DNA of 64,000 bases from Flavobacterium cupriresistens (GCF_020911925.1 NZ_CP087134.1:4030001-4094000); one strand, 5' to 3'; counted from the stretch's first letter, positions 1-9,188 are shown. The notes: a model not told the origin generated them from the sequence alone. A program made the numbers and translations.

Positions 1-214
1 CTTTGTAAATCAATAGACTTTCTCGTCCATAAGCTTGCCATTTTGAATCCATACCCGACGGTACTACTTGTCCAAAATTCTGAATAGTAGCACTTTTAGG
101 CATTTTATCTTTTTCGATAACCGCCACTTTTAATCCTTTTTTTAAAGCGTGATAAGCATGAAAAGTTCCTAAAACCCCTCCTCCCACAACTATTAAATCA
201 TATCTTGTTTTCAT
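1..214 (-). CDS. FAD-dependent oxidoreductase, TIGR03364-like (partial, N-terminus only)
   Basis: The first 71 codons are visible; the gene runs off the window edge. The translation starts MKTRYDLIVVGGGVLGTFHA, a hydrophobic strand followed by the GxGxxG-type dinucleotide-binding loop of DAO-family flavoenzymes, and continues with VAVIEKD, where the acidic residue would bind the FAD ribose. The N-terminus resembles the TIGR03364 family, which is linked to phosphonate catabolism and oxidises (N-methylated) aminophosphonates. The ATG lies inside the end of the upstream DUF5690 gene, a 17-base overlap that suggests translational coupling. Family assignment from 71 residues is moderately secure; the substrate is inferred from the neighbours. 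Confidence 0.7.
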   Translation of the reverse strand, partial: MKTRYDLIVVGGGVLGTFHAYHALKKGLKVAVIEKDKMPKSATIQNFGQVVPSGMDSKWQAYGRESLLIYK

Positions 215-1541
215 TTAAAAATAAATTATTTTCGAACTCGTTAGTCGACTTTTGAATCACGCCTAACGGGTTGTATTTTACATTTTCTTTTTTCTTCTTG
301 TTCTTTTTTTTAGTGAGGTACACCATAGAACCAATGCTAACTAACACTCCCATAGCGGCCACTATATAGGCTCCGTCTATAAAGAAATTCAACCAGGACA
401 AAGTTGATTGTCCGAAATTTTTATACAACAATACCGAAACACTCCCCAAATAGCCAAAAGCATCGGCCAGATAAATTAGAAATCCTGCATTTCCTTTTAT
501 TTTGAAAGCAGCTATAAATCTATCGAAAAAAAGGCTGTTAAAAGGTACGTAACAAATGTACAATCCGAAGCCGGAGACCACCATCCAATAATAAGGGCCT
601 ATAGTTCCGAAGTGAAACAAAAGCGTCGAAAACCCAATAGACAATGAGCCAATTATCAATAATATATGATAGAAAAACAAGGCTTTCATATTGTCTTTAA
701 AATAAAAAGCAGCGCCCAAAACCAACAATACGATCACCGCCACAATTACTTCTGAACTGGCATAAACCGATGTATCTCCCTTATAACCGATACTGTCCCA
801 CAATTCTCTTGCGAAATTGTCTCTAAAATCTCTAAAAGCCGTTAGATACGTATAAAACAAAATCCAAAGGGTGATCGGGAACAAAAACTTCAGGACTACT
901 TTTTTGCGATCCTTACTGCTCATCGGAATGCGTTTTGATCGCAACGTTATATCTTCTGCTGTTGGTTTTGGAATTCTCTCTAACAACCAGGCAAAAAACA
1001 ACAAGGGCGGTATAAAAATTAAACCCGTTATGGCCGGCATCCAAAAGGGTGAAAACCCCCAGGACTCCATTACAAAAAAACCGGTCGACTTTACTACTCC
1101 GCTGGAAACGATAAAACTTGTGCTTAACGCTACTCCCAGTATTTCGGTAAATTTTCTTCCTTCTAAATAAGAAAAAACAATGCCCCAAATCATCCCCAAT
1201 GGAATACCGTTGATAAACATGCACAAAATATTATACGGTTTGGGAACTAGCGCAAATAATACTAAAGCTGCTTCTGCAATTCCTATTAAACCTAAAAGAT
1301 AAAACACTCTGTTTTTCGCTTTTAGTTCTGAAATAACCTTTATACCGATAAATTTTGAAAGCACATAACCTAAAACCTGAGCAATAATCAACAGGATTTT
1401 GTAATCAATATGAAATACTTCCAGTCCTTCAAAAGTGGCTACACTGAAGGGTTTTCTAAAAGCATACATGCAAAAGTACGCTCCGAAAGCAGCCAGTGAA
1501 GCCGTAAGTACAAAAGAAATATCTGATTTTTTCTTACTCAT
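198..1541 (-). CDS. DUF5690 / MFS-like inner-membrane transporter
   Basis: A 447-residue polytopic membrane protein with about 12 hydrophobic segments from residue ~10 to ~410 and a Lys-rich cytoplasmic tail (TKKKNKKKKE). It resembles the DUF5690 family, which has a major-facilitator-like architecture. The start ATG follows the phosphatase stop by 5 bp, and the stop overlaps the FAD oxidoreductase start by 17 bp. It therefore sits between a secreted phosphatase-like enzyme and a cytoplasmic amine oxidase. The likely role is import across the inner membrane of a small product released in the periplasm, probably an aminophosphonate or other phosphorylated compound. The transported substrate cannot be read from the sequence. 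Confidence 0.75.
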   Translation of the reverse strand: MSKKKSDISFVLTASLAAFGAYFCMYAFRKPFSVATFEGLEVFHIDYKILLIIAQVLGYVLSKFIGIKVISELKAKNRVFYLLGLIGIAEAALVLFALVPKPYNILCMFINGIPLGMIWGIVFSYLEGRKFTEILGVALSTSFIVSSGVVKSTGFFVMESWGFSPFWMPAITGLIFIPPLLFFAWLLERIPKPTAEDITLRSKRIPMSSKDRKKVVLKFLFPITLWILFYTYLTAFRDFRDNFARELWDSIGYKGDTSVYASSEVIVAVIVLLVLGAAFYFKDNMKALFFYHILLIIGSLSIGFSTLLFHFGTIGPYYWMVVSGFGLYICYVPFNSLFFDRFIAAFKIKGNAGFLIYLADAFGYLGSVSVLLYKNFGQSTLSWLNFFIDGAYIVAAMGVLVSIGSMVYLTKKKNKKKKENVKYNPLGVIQKSTNEFENNLFLNENKI

Positions 1542-1546
1542 TCCTA

Positions 1547-2647
1547 CTATTTTTTAAGGATCGGTAAAGCGCTCCCTTTCATTTCAGTGTCTTTTGCTTT
1601 GCTGTCTAAAAGTTGCAAAACAGTAGGTGCGATTTGGTTGCTGTACAATTGTTCTTTTGATCTTACTTCTCCCAAAACCTGAACGCCATTACCAAAAACA
1701 ACCAGCCAAACCTGATCGGCACCATTTATTTTAGAACCATGACTTCTCCAGGTGTCCAATGGTTCAGAACCACGACCATGATCTGTTGAAAGGATAAAAA
1801 TGGTATTGTTTTTATAAAAAGGATCACTCTGAGTATAATTCCAAAGTTGTTTGATCAATCCATCTGTGGCGTGAGCTGAATTTAAGTAGGCTTGATAATT
1901 CCCATCGTGTGCAAAATCATCTGTTTCTCCGTAAGAAATGTAGATCAATTCCGGATGTTCTTTTTTCATGTATTCTAAGGCGTAGTTAGAAGTAAAAGCA
2001 TCAAATCGAACAGAATCCCAAGGAGAAGGTACTTTGGACTGTAATTCGTTTAAGAAAGTTTCTCTTGCAGAAAGATTTTTTCCTTTAGCCTCCTCAAAAC
2101 CTGCATTTACGGGAATTCCCGAACGTTCTTCGTTCACAATAAACGGAAACACATCCCAGCTTCCAAAAGCGGCTACTTTACCTTTGTATTTCGGTAGTCT
2201 GTTTATTTTCTCTAAAACCGTTGTATTGGGATTGTTGAATTTATCGTTGCTTTTAATGCGCACATCATCGGCAACTCCGCTTAATATTTCGTTATACCCC
2301 GGATACGAAAACCACATGGTATTGGTTAAATTTACATCGCTTCCCTGATTTCTGTTACCGTGCAATTGTCCCATTTTGGTTACTTCATTCCAGAAAAAAG
2401 GCATTAATGCGGTTCTTCGTTCTTCGGGTGTAGCTCTCCAGAATTTTTCTTTTAAATGGGTTGTGTCTTCTACATACTTCTTCTCGGCTACCAATTTCTG
2501 GTCTGCGCCGGTAAACAATTCCTGCCAGCGAAATCCGTCTAAAGTGATTACTACTACTTTTGGATTTTTTACGGCTTCTTTTTGTTGCGCGTTTCCGCTA
2601 AAAAAACTTAGAAAAGCGACACTCGAAATTATTATTGATTTTTTCAT
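1547..2647 (-). CDS. secreted alkaline-phosphatase-superfamily enzyme
   Basis: A 366-residue protein using the ATG at 2647, because residues 1-20 (MKKSIIISSVAFLSFFSGNA) form a signal peptide. An in-frame ATG 69 bp upstream at 2716 would bury this signal and lies in repeat DNA. Superfamily metal-site motifs are visible: VVVITLDGFRW (Asp37), a GETDDFAHDG segment, and STDHGRG near residue 290. The region that normally holds the Thr/Ser nucleophile reads WFSYPGYNEIL (112-122), so Asn119 or a nearby Ser occupies that place. It is probably a periplasmic phosphomonoesterase, phosphodiesterase or phosphonate hydrolase feeding the DUF5690 carrier. The spacing of 5 bp to the next gene supports co-transcription. 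Confidence 0.75.
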   Translation of the reverse strand: MKKSIIISSVAFLSFFSGNAQQKEAVKNPKVVVITLDGFRWQELFTGADQKLVAEKKYVEDTTHLKEKFWRATPEERRTALMPFFWNEVTKMGQLHGNRNQGSDVNLTNTMWFSYPGYNEILSGVADDVRIKSNDKFNNPNTTVLEKINRLPKYKGKVAAFGSWDVFPFIVNEERSGIPVNAGFEEAKGKNLSARETFLNELQSKVPSPWDSVRFDAFTSNYALEYMKKEHPELIYISYGETDDFAHDGNYQAYLNSAHATDGLIKQLWNYTQSDPFYKNNTIFILSTDHGRGSEPLDTWRSHGSKINGADQVWLVVFGNGVQVLGEVRSKEQLYSNQIAPTVLQLLDSKAKDTEMKGSALPILKK

Positions 2648-2692
2648 TATTATTGATTTTGTTTTTATAGAACTTAACTCGTTGGCGGTTAG

Positions 2693-3022
2693 TTTTTTTT
2701 TAACACATAGAGACATAGTTTTAAACCGCTGAAAAAAGACGTTTCACTCTACATAAATCACATAAGACCATGTGAAAAAATCATGATTTTATTGAAATAC
2801 CTTCCCATTTACAATTTCAATTCTATATCTCTATGTTTCTATGTGGTAAATAACTTTTTATTGCTTTTTTTTAACACATAGAGACATAGTTTTAAACCGC
2901 TGGAAAAAGACGTTTCACTCTACATAAATCACATAAGACTATGTGAAAAAAATCATGATTTTCTTTAAATATCTTCCCTTTTACGATTTCAATTCTATGA
3001 CTCTATGTTTCTATGTGTTAAA
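2693..3022. repeat. two tandem copies of a ~150-bp palindromic-ended repeat
   Basis: Copy 1 spans about 2693-2853 and copy 2 about 2871-3022. They match over almost their full length with scattered substitutions and one-base indels. Each copy opens with TTAACACATAGAGACATAG and closes with an inverted version of it (CTATGTTTCTATGTG), so each could fold on itself. This is the only content of the 394-bp gap between the SusD and phosphatase genes. The family looks like a non-coding repeat scattered between genes in flavobacteria. It could also act as an mRNA-stabilising or processing structure inside the operon. Confidence 0.8.
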
Positions 3023-3041
3023 CAATTTTTTATCAGAATTT

Positions 3042-4547
3042 CTATTTAATAAGCCACATTACAGCATTAATATCATCTGTTCCTCCGTATTGACTCTTTA
3101 AAGCTGCCGTTACATTTTCGGAATTTGTTTCGAATTCGCTTTGCGGATATTTCCAACGTGTCGGAATCTTACCGCCATTTTTATTTGCCGGTCCAACATC
3201 AAATTTCGGAATACCTGTTCTTCTGTAATTGAAATAGGATTCTCTCTCTGAGTTTTGAAAAAACGCTACATACTTTTGCGTTAAAATCTGTTCCAAACCT
3301 GTTGCATTATTGCCTTGATACACTACAATGCTCTGGTTTAAAAAAGTAGTGACATCGGCAGCGGCAACTCCATAAAATTCCATGGAAGCTTTAATCCCCT
3401 GATTGTAATACGCTGCCGCATCACCATTAATCCATCCTCTGTTGATCGCTTCCGCAATTGCAAATTGTTGCTCGGAATAACCGATTAGAATGTAGGCTTC
3501 ACCAATATAATTGCTGTAATATCTCTTTTCATTTGGGTACGATAATTTCCCCTGATCGGAAGCTACTTGCATAGAACCCTGCTCATCACCTGTATTGGCG
3601 GCGATGTAAGCATTCAAATTCAGAGGGTCATTGGCTTTATAATAAAAAGAGGCAGGATCGGCAACTTTATAAATTCTAGGGTCATTATTTTGTTTTAGAA
3701 TATTCAAATACGTCCCTCCCATTATATTTCTGTTTCTGTTAAAACCATAGTTACCGGGATTTATCTTGTAATTATTCCCCGTTTCATCTGAAAAATAACG
3801 GGTCATATTGTCTTTGATTCCTTCCATCAACGGATATTTTGACGGATTGCTTATTATTTTATTGAATTGACTGGCAACATCTAATTCTCCTGTTTTTTTA
3901 CTTAGACTGATTAGTACTCTCAGACGAAAAGTATTGATCGTTCTTTGCCATTTGTCTAAATCTCCTTTGAATAAAAAATCTCCTTGCACGGCTGTCGTTC
4001 CAATTTCTGCTTTTGCTACAGTGATTTGATCGTTTGCAGCATCCAAAAGTCTTAAAACCTCAGTGTACACTTCTTTTTGGGTGTCGTACTTTGGTTTTGT
4101 AATCGGGTTGTTGTTTTTGGCCTGTAAAGCCTCAGACATTGGAATATCCCCCATTCTTTTAGACATATAATCTAAAAAGTAGGCGTTGAAAAATTTAGCC
4201 AATGCTCCGTATTTGTTTCTTGAATCCAATTTTCCGGCTTCTTTTTCCATGGCCTGAACATTAGACAGTGTGGTGTAACGTAAGGATGCTGAACCCCAGT
4301 TGTAATCCTGATTTCCATAATAATCAAAAGAGATGGCCCAAAACTGGTTGTCTCTCTGAGCACCTGACCACGGACCTTCGTCATCTACATTATTCATGAC
4401 TCTTAAAACTTCGGTCAATAACATCGAAGGTGGTACACTTGTCGCACGATTGGGATCGTCTGCCAGATCTTCAAAATTGGTGCAACCTCCCAGCATAAAA
4501 ACCATTGCAAGAAGTAGTACGCTTTTATAGTGTTGTATTGTTTTCAT
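3042..4547 (-). CDS. SusD/RagB-family nutrient-binding outer-membrane lipoprotein
   Basis: A 501-residue protein with a lipoprotein signal: residues 1-22 end in MLGGC, giving Cys22 as the lipidated residue. The SusD-like-2 type pattern follows, with early residues NFEDLADDPNRATSVPPSML and a helical TPR-like body. The C-terminal part contains YFNYRRTGIPKF, typical of the family. It caps the neighbouring SusC channel and binds substrate at the cell surface. It lies 12 bp downstream of susC in the same orientation, the standard pair order. Its ligand is unknown; the downstream phosphatase and oxidoreductase suggest a phosphorylated or phosphonate compound rather than a glycan. Confidence 0.93.
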   Translation of the reverse strand: MKTIQHYKSVLLLAMVFMLGGCTNFEDLADDPNRATSVPPSMLLTEVLRVMNNVDDEGPWSGAQRDNQFWAISFDYYGNQDYNWGSASLRYTTLSNVQAMEKEAGKLDSRNKYGALAKFFNAYFLDYMSKRMGDIPMSEALQAKNNNPITKPKYDTQKEVYTEVLRLLDAANDQITVAKAEIGTTAVQGDFLFKGDLDKWQRTINTFRLRVLISLSKKTGELDVASQFNKIISNPSKYPLMEGIKDNMTRYFSDETGNNYKINPGNYGFNRNRNIMGGTYLNILKQNNDPRIYKVADPASFYYKANDPLNLNAYIAANTGDEQGSMQVASDQGKLSYPNEKRYYSNYIGEAYILIGYSEQQFAIAEAINRGWINGDAAAYYNQGIKASMEFYGVAAADVTTFLNQSIVVYQGNNATGLEQILTQKYVAFFQNSERESYFNYRRTGIPKFDVGPANKNGGKIPTRWKYPQSEFETNSENVTAALKSQYGGTDDINAVMWLIK

Positions 4548-4559
4548 TTTTGTTTGTGA

Positions 4560-7500
4560 TTAAAATTTAAGGTCTAAGTTGATACCGTAACTTTTTACTG
4601 TTGGTGTTTGCAGCGGAGAAGCACTCTCGTCTAAAAACTGATCTAAGTCGATATTTTTATTTTTTGAGAAATAAAACAAGTCACGACCAATCAATGAAAT
4701 AGAAGCTGCACTCATAAATGATTTTTTCAGGAAAGAATTTGGCAAACTGTAAGTCAGACTCACTTCTCTTAGTTTAAAAAACGTCTTGTCAATAATATTC
4801 GCTGCATAATTACCGTGATACGATTTTGCATAATCCTGATAAAACATTTTTGTCGTGTTTGGCGCAAAAGTTCTGGTATCTGTAATCACATTCCCCTGAC
4901 CGTCTGTGATCAATTGTCCGCTTGTAATCACTACAGCATCGGTAACATAAGATTTTATTCCTTTTACATCATTGGCTCTTTCTGGTGTATTACTATCAAC
5001 ATGTCTTCCACTCTGCCACATTTTCTGATTCACGTAGTTCTCGATTTTCCCACCATAGCGACCATCAAATGTAAAATTCAAAGCCACATTTTTATACCTC
5101 AAATTATTCGTGATTCCCATAGACCAGTCCGGTGCTTTGTACCCTACTTTGGTCTGGTACGAATTAACAAGCGGTTTTCCGTCTTTACCTACAATTAATT
5201 TTCCGTCATTGGTTCTCATAAAATCATTGATATAAAAAGCATCAACACGATCTCCGATTTTAATTAAGCCATTATTTTGAATGCCGGCGTAAACCTCTTT
5301 TAAGTATTCTTTATAAGTAGACCAGTTCACATTGAAATCCCAATTGAAATTGGTCGTCTTCACAGCTTTCACAAACAGCGCTACCTCAATACCTTTTGTC
5401 TGTGTTGTAATACCATTTTGTTTGCTTCCCTGATAACCTGTAGTTTCAGAATATTTTAAGTCAAAAATTTGAGGACCATTTGTATTTTGATAATAGGTAA
5501 CATCAAAACCAAATCTGTTTTTAAACATTCTGGTTTCTATTCCTATTTCTTTTGAAGAGTTGAAAGCAGGTTCCAGTTTTGCATTGTTCAGAATTTCACC
5601 CACATAAGCAGCATTATAAGTTGTTCCTCCAATAGTAAAAGGATCTCTTAAACGGTAGGTATCCAGATTGCTGTAGATGTCTAAAGAACCACCTACTTTG
5701 GCATACGAGGTTCTGATTTTCAATAAATCGACTAAAGGAATATCTATAATTTCACTTATAACGGCACTTAAACCAACTGATGGGTAGAAAAACGTATTGT
5801 TTTGTTCCGGTAGTCTCGAGTCGGTATCAAATCTTCCGGTAGCTCCAAGGAATAAAAACGATTTATAAGACAAATCCATTGAGCCGTACCAACTGTTGGT
5901 TTCAAAATGGCTGTTGTAACTCGTTGGCTGCATTGGGGTTTGGGTGTTGCTTAAAGTATACAATCCCGGTATTTTTAAATAGTTGGTGGATGCAACGGAA
6001 TTTCTGTATTTATCAATATTAATATTAGCTCCAACAGTTGCTTTTACCTCAAAATCTTTAATCGTTTTATTGTAATTCAACATAAAATCAGAGTAGCTTT
6101 TAAACCTGTAATCGTACTGTTCTTTGTAATCTCCTTCTGCTTTTTCTCTTCCATAAGTAGACATGGAATAAGGAAATTTTTCATTTTGAAACAAATTACT
6201 CACCACCATATTGGTTCTGATCAAAGCAGAGAAACTGTCGTTGAATTTGTGGTTTATACTTATTTGACCTGAGTAATCATTCTTGTAGTACCCTCTCAGC
6301 CATTCGTAAGCCATAAAGTAAGGGTTGTTGTAGCGGGTATATTCGAAGTTTTTTTGTTGAATGCCTTCTTTTCCTTTTTGCCAGTAGTCTCTTAAATCTC
6401 GGACATCATAATCAGCTCCACCCCAAATCAGCATATTGTAGATATAGCTATTAGGTCCGTATTGTACATTTGGATTATTCGGTGAGGTTTGAAAATTAAA
6501 GTTTGAGCTGGCATCTACCCAGGTTTTATCACTCAAATTGTATCTTCCGCTTAAATTGAAATTGTAAATATTCAATTTCGTATTAGGATTGATTCCCTCC
6601 TGATAGGTTTTTGATAATGAAAAACGAATATTTCCTTTATCAAAATTAGAAGACAATGATAAATTGCTGGTAGACAGCAAACCATCTTCCATAAAATTAT
6701 CAAAGTTGTTAGCGCCTCTTGCCGTCCAAGGAGTTGCAATTAGTTTTCCGTTTGCATCACGCGGACTATCGTATTGTGTAATTAACTGTCCGTCGAATTT
6801 TGGTCCCCATTGATCGTAATCGGCATCATTGATTCCTCCTCCTTTACCGTCAACAAAAGCATAATTTCCATAAGAACCCGGTCCATAAGCGTTTTGTGTT
6901 TTAGGAACCGCGTTGTAACCGCCCTGGATCATTGAGTTGTGATTGAATTCGACCACAAATCCTTTTTTATTGCTTGCACCTCTTTTAGTGGTTATCTGAA
7001 TAGCACCATTTCCACCTACAGAACCATAAAGTGCTGCTGCATTTGATCCTTTCAAGACATTGATGCTTTCAATATCGTCCGGACTAATATTCCAAGTGTC
7101 TGTTCCCAACGGTACACCATCGACTACAACCAACGGACTTTTACCTCTCAAATACATTTTAGGACTGGTAAAAAATTCAGAAGAAGAAGCCACAACCAAA
7201 CCTGAAACTTTTCCCGAAAGTGATTTCATTACATTCGCATCCCTTCCTTTAGTTAAATCTCCTTCAACCTCCTGAACAGAATAACTTAATCTTTTCTTTT
7301 CCTTTTTGATTCCTAAAGCAGTAATGACCACTTCGTCTAATTTTTGAGAATCAGGATTTAAAGTAATTACTGCCGAAGTTTTACCCGCAGTAATAAAATT
7401 AACCGGTACATATCCTAAAAAAGAGATTTCCAGGATTTCACTACTTTTTTGTAGTTTCACTTCAAAATTACCATCCAAATCTGTGTTTACAACAGTAGTG

Positions 7501-7643
7501 GTTCCTTTAATCAGAACAGAGGCGCTGGGTAATGGCAGACCAAGTTCATCAATCACTTTTCCTTTAAAAGGGATTGTCTGAGCAACAATTAATGATGTTG
7601 AGAACATCATTAATACAATCATTAACGTTTTTAAGTTTTTCAT
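4560..7643 (-). CDS. SusC/RagA-family TonB-dependent outer-membrane transporter
   Basis: The ATG at 7643 gives 1027 residues; the longer reading frame begins at a TTG (7655) and only adds four residues before the signal peptide MKNLKTLMIVLMMFSTSLIV. A carboxypeptidase-regulatory-like domain (~22-105, FKGKVIDELGLPLPSASVLI) precedes the plug (~110-230, with LVVVDGVPLG and NVLKGSNAAALYGSVGGNG). A 22-strand beta-barrel region rich in aromatic residues follows and ends in YGINLDLKF, with the C-terminal Phe expected of an outer-membrane barrel. It forms the TonB-energised channel of the SusCD pair. No sigma or anti-sigma gene is adjacent, so regulation is not evident. The whole minus-strand operon probably starts here. 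Confidence 0.95.
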   Translation of the reverse strand: MKNLKTLMIVLMMFSTSLIVAQTIPFKGKVIDELGLPLPSASVLIKGTTTVVNTDLDGNFEVKLQKSSEILEISFLGYVPVNFITAGKTSAVITLNPDSQKLDEVVITALGIKKEKKRLSYSVQEVEGDLTKGRDANVMKSLSGKVSGLVVASSSEFFTSPKMYLRGKSPLVVVDGVPLGTDTWNISPDDIESINVLKGSNAAALYGSVGGNGAIQITTKRGASNKKGFVVEFNHNSMIQGGYNAVPKTQNAYGPGSYGNYAFVDGKGGGINDADYDQWGPKFDGQLITQYDSPRDANGKLIATPWTARGANNFDNFMEDGLLSTSNLSLSSNFDKGNIRFSLSKTYQEGINPNTKLNIYNFNLSGRYNLSDKTWVDASSNFNFQTSPNNPNVQYGPNSYIYNMLIWGGADYDVRDLRDYWQKGKEGIQQKNFEYTRYNNPYFMAYEWLRGYYKNDYSGQISINHKFNDSFSALIRTNMVVSNLFQNEKFPYSMSTYGREKAEGDYKEQYDYRFKSYSDFMLNYNKTIKDFEVKATVGANINIDKYRNSVASTNYLKIPGLYTLSNTQTPMQPTSYNSHFETNSWYGSMDLSYKSFLFLGATGRFDTDSRLPEQNNTFFYPSVGLSAVISEIIDIPLVDLLKIRTSYAKVGGSLDIYSNLDTYRLRDPFTIGGTTYNAAYVGEILNNAKLEPAFNSSKEIGIETRMFKNRFGFDVTYYQNTNGPQIFDLKYSETTGYQGSKQNGITTQTKGIEVALFVKAVKTTNFNWDFNVNWSTYKEYLKEVYAGIQNNGLIKIGDRVDAFYINDFMRTNDGKLIVGKDGKPLVNSYQTKVGYKAPDWSMGITNNLRYKNVALNFTFDGRYGGKIENYVNQKMWQSGRHVDSNTPERANDVKGIKSYVTDAVVITSGQLITDGQGNVITDTRTFAPNTTKMFYQDYAKSYHGNYAANIIDKTFFKLREVSLTYSLPNSFLKKSFMSAASISLIGRDLFYFSKNKNIDLDQFLDESASPLQTPTVKSYGINLDLKF

Positions 7644-8087
7644 TTGGTTAATCAAATAGTTACTATTAGTAAATTTTTACAGTGCAAATGTTGTAAATAT
7701 TTTACTATTGGTTAACTTTTTGATTTTAAGAAATTCTTAACAAGTTTTTATGCTATTGTCAATTTAATGTTATCGTTGCAAACTTTGTGGTTGTTTTTTT
7801 AACCGCAAGGTTTATGGTAATTATAGTTTTCAGTGGCAGTCGCAGTTTTCCGCCTCAACTTACATTTCACAGTTTACACGATCGGGTGTAAAAGTAAAAG
7901 ATTAAGTGAAAATGTATTTAAACCATATAAGGGATCAAGACATATTGTTGTGGAGGAACAAATATCTTGTAGTTATGTAATTTCGAATCAAGTTCAAAAG
8001 TTGTGGAATAATTTTTAGATTTCTTTTGTTAGCAGTAGCAGATCTTATACTTTTTCGCCACAGCTTTTTAAATACCTAATTTTCCAA
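7644..8087. other. non-coding spacer upstream of susC
   Basis: I see no supported gene. It presumably holds the promoter and 5' leader of the minus-strand susC operon, but I could not pick out a convincing TAnnTTTG -7 box with a matching TTG. The open frame at 7833-8018 has no recognisable protein features. Confidence 0.4.
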
Positions 8088-8260
8088 CTTCTCGCTTTGA
8101 CGATCTCGCAAAGACGCCAAGCCGCTAAGTTTTTTTTCTGTTTTTTCATTAATACTTTGCGATTTTGCGACTCTGCGAGATTTTTACTTCCCCACATGAA
8201 CTTTAAGTATTTAAAAAGTATTTCCAAAAAAACTTGGCGCCTCTGCAAGATTTTTGTTAC
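8088..8260. repeat. inverted-repeat element of the 'TCGCAAAGACGC' type
   Basis: The left arm (about 8100-8135, CTCGCAAAGACGCCAAG followed by a T-run) is complementary, with gaps, to the right arm at about 8225-8255 (CTTGGCGCCTCTGCAAGAT). A related TTTGCGATTTTGCGACTCTGC motif lies between them. Open frames on both strands here are low-complexity readings of this repeat and are not called as genes. Confidence 0.6.
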
Positions 8261-8309
8261 CATACAGGTTTTTGCGTTGATCGTTTCACAGTTAAACCAT
8301 AAAACAAAA

Positions 8310-8360
8310 CAGTCGCAGTTTACAGTCACAATTATAAACTGCGACTGTAAACTGCGACTG
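8310..8360. repeat. 18-bp perfect inverted repeat (hairpin)
   Basis: CAGTCGCAGTTTACAGTC at 8310-8327 is exactly the reverse complement of 8343-8360, with a 15-base loop. Partial further copies of the CTGCGACTG unit follow. It may form a stem-loop between the susC and siderophore operons, but it lacks the T-run of a classical terminator. Confidence 0.75.
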
Positions 8361-8387
8361 CAAACTAAAAACCGAAAACCAAAACTG

Positions 8388-8410
8388 TCAGGCTGAGCGA
8401 AGTCGAAGCC
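8388..8410. repeat. dispersed 'CTGAGCGAAGTCGAAG' repeat
   Basis: The sequence TCAGGCTGAGCGAAGTCGAA followed by GCC matches a short dispersed repeat that I recall as common in the intergenic DNA of Bacteroidota and some other bacteria. Only one copy is seen in this window. Confidence 0.55.
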
Positions 8411-8486
8411 CTCGTAAAACTTTTAGACCCCACTCAGATAGACAATAAGTACATCAAAAATGTAAAATGTAGATTGAAAACTGAAA

Positions 8487-8526
8487 ACTGAGACTGAGAC
8501 TGAGACTGAGACTGAGACTGAGACTG
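8487..8526. repeat. hexanucleotide tandem repeat (ACTGAG)n
   Basis: About 6.7 uninterrupted copies of ACTGAG lie just downstream (12 bp) of the acyltransferase stop codon. It is a candidate phase-variable or slippage-prone tract, but its place after the gene makes an effect on translation unlikely. Confidence 0.85.
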
Positions 8527-8537
8527 AAAACTAAGAC

Positions 8538-9137
8538 CTAAACAGCCTGCAAAGCCTTATAATAATCTTCACGGGTACAAAATTCAAGATGTGCTTTTTT
8601 ATGTGGCAGTTCAAGTAGGGTTTCGAATACAAATCCTGCTTTTCTGTTTAATAAATGAATTTTATGATTCCTTGCATCCGGTTCTACAACGACACGTTGG
8701 TTATTGGCGTCGCAAAAAATAAAATCAAGAATCACCGTAAAAACCGACCATGTAAAACTGTTAATTGGTTTCTCAAAAGGCGCTACTAAAATATGCATTC
8801 CTTTGTCTCCTTCTTTTACATCATAATATTCTCCAATGCTATCCTCCTCCGGATTGTAACATTCTAATAAAAAGGAAGTAACGCCATTAAAAACGCCCAT
8901 ATAGACAGCGGTTTTTTGAAGAATCTCCCGATAGGAATCGTACACTTGTTCTAAAGAAAATCCATTCATTCCCCAATAAACTGCATAATCGCGGTTTACC
9001 CAGTCATGCAATAGTGGCATATCGGTCTCTAAATCCAATGGACGGAGTTCGAATACACCTGTACCGGGAATTGTTTTGACAAAAACGATATCGGTTATGG
9101 TTTTATTTTCGGTATAAGTTATTTTACTATTAATCAT
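8538..9137 (-). CDS. AlcB/IucB-like siderophore N-acyltransferase (GNAT)
   Basis: A 199-residue GNAT-fold protein of the AlcB/IucB type, which acylates N-hydroxylated diamines during hydroxamate siderophore synthesis. Seen features: an N-terminal strand FELRPLDLETDMPLLHDWVN, the segment YWGMNGFSLEQVYDSYREIL, GMHILVAP in the central sheet, and the acetyl-CoA-binding part VVVEPDARNHKIHLLNRKAGF around residues 150-170. It would act on the product of the upstream hydroxylase (9413-10744). The 275-bp gap upstream holds an inverted-repeat element, unusual for this otherwise tight operon. The normal next gene, an IucA/IucC synthetase, does not follow it. Confidence 0.85.
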   Translation of the reverse strand: MINSKITYTENKTITDIVFVKTIPGTGVFELRPLDLETDMPLLHDWVNRDYAVYWGMNGFSLEQVYDSYREILQKTAVYMGVFNGVTSFLLECYNPEEDSIGEYYDVKEGDKGMHILVAPFEKPINSFTWSVFTVILDFIFCDANNQRVVVEPDARNHKIHLLNRKAGFVFETLLELPHKKAHLEFCTREDYYKALQAV

Positions 9138-9188
9138 CTGTTGCTGAATTAAGCTATTATTTTTTTATAAGGTGCTATCGTATTTTGT

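Noticed and set aside
2648..2716. Upstream ATG adding 23 residues to the phosphatase
   Set aside because: It lies in the repeat region and would displace a clear signal peptide starting at 2647.
8045..8396. Overlapping open frames of ~95 codons on both strands
   Set aside because: They coincide with inverted repeats and have low-complexity, repeat-derived translations without recognisable protein features.
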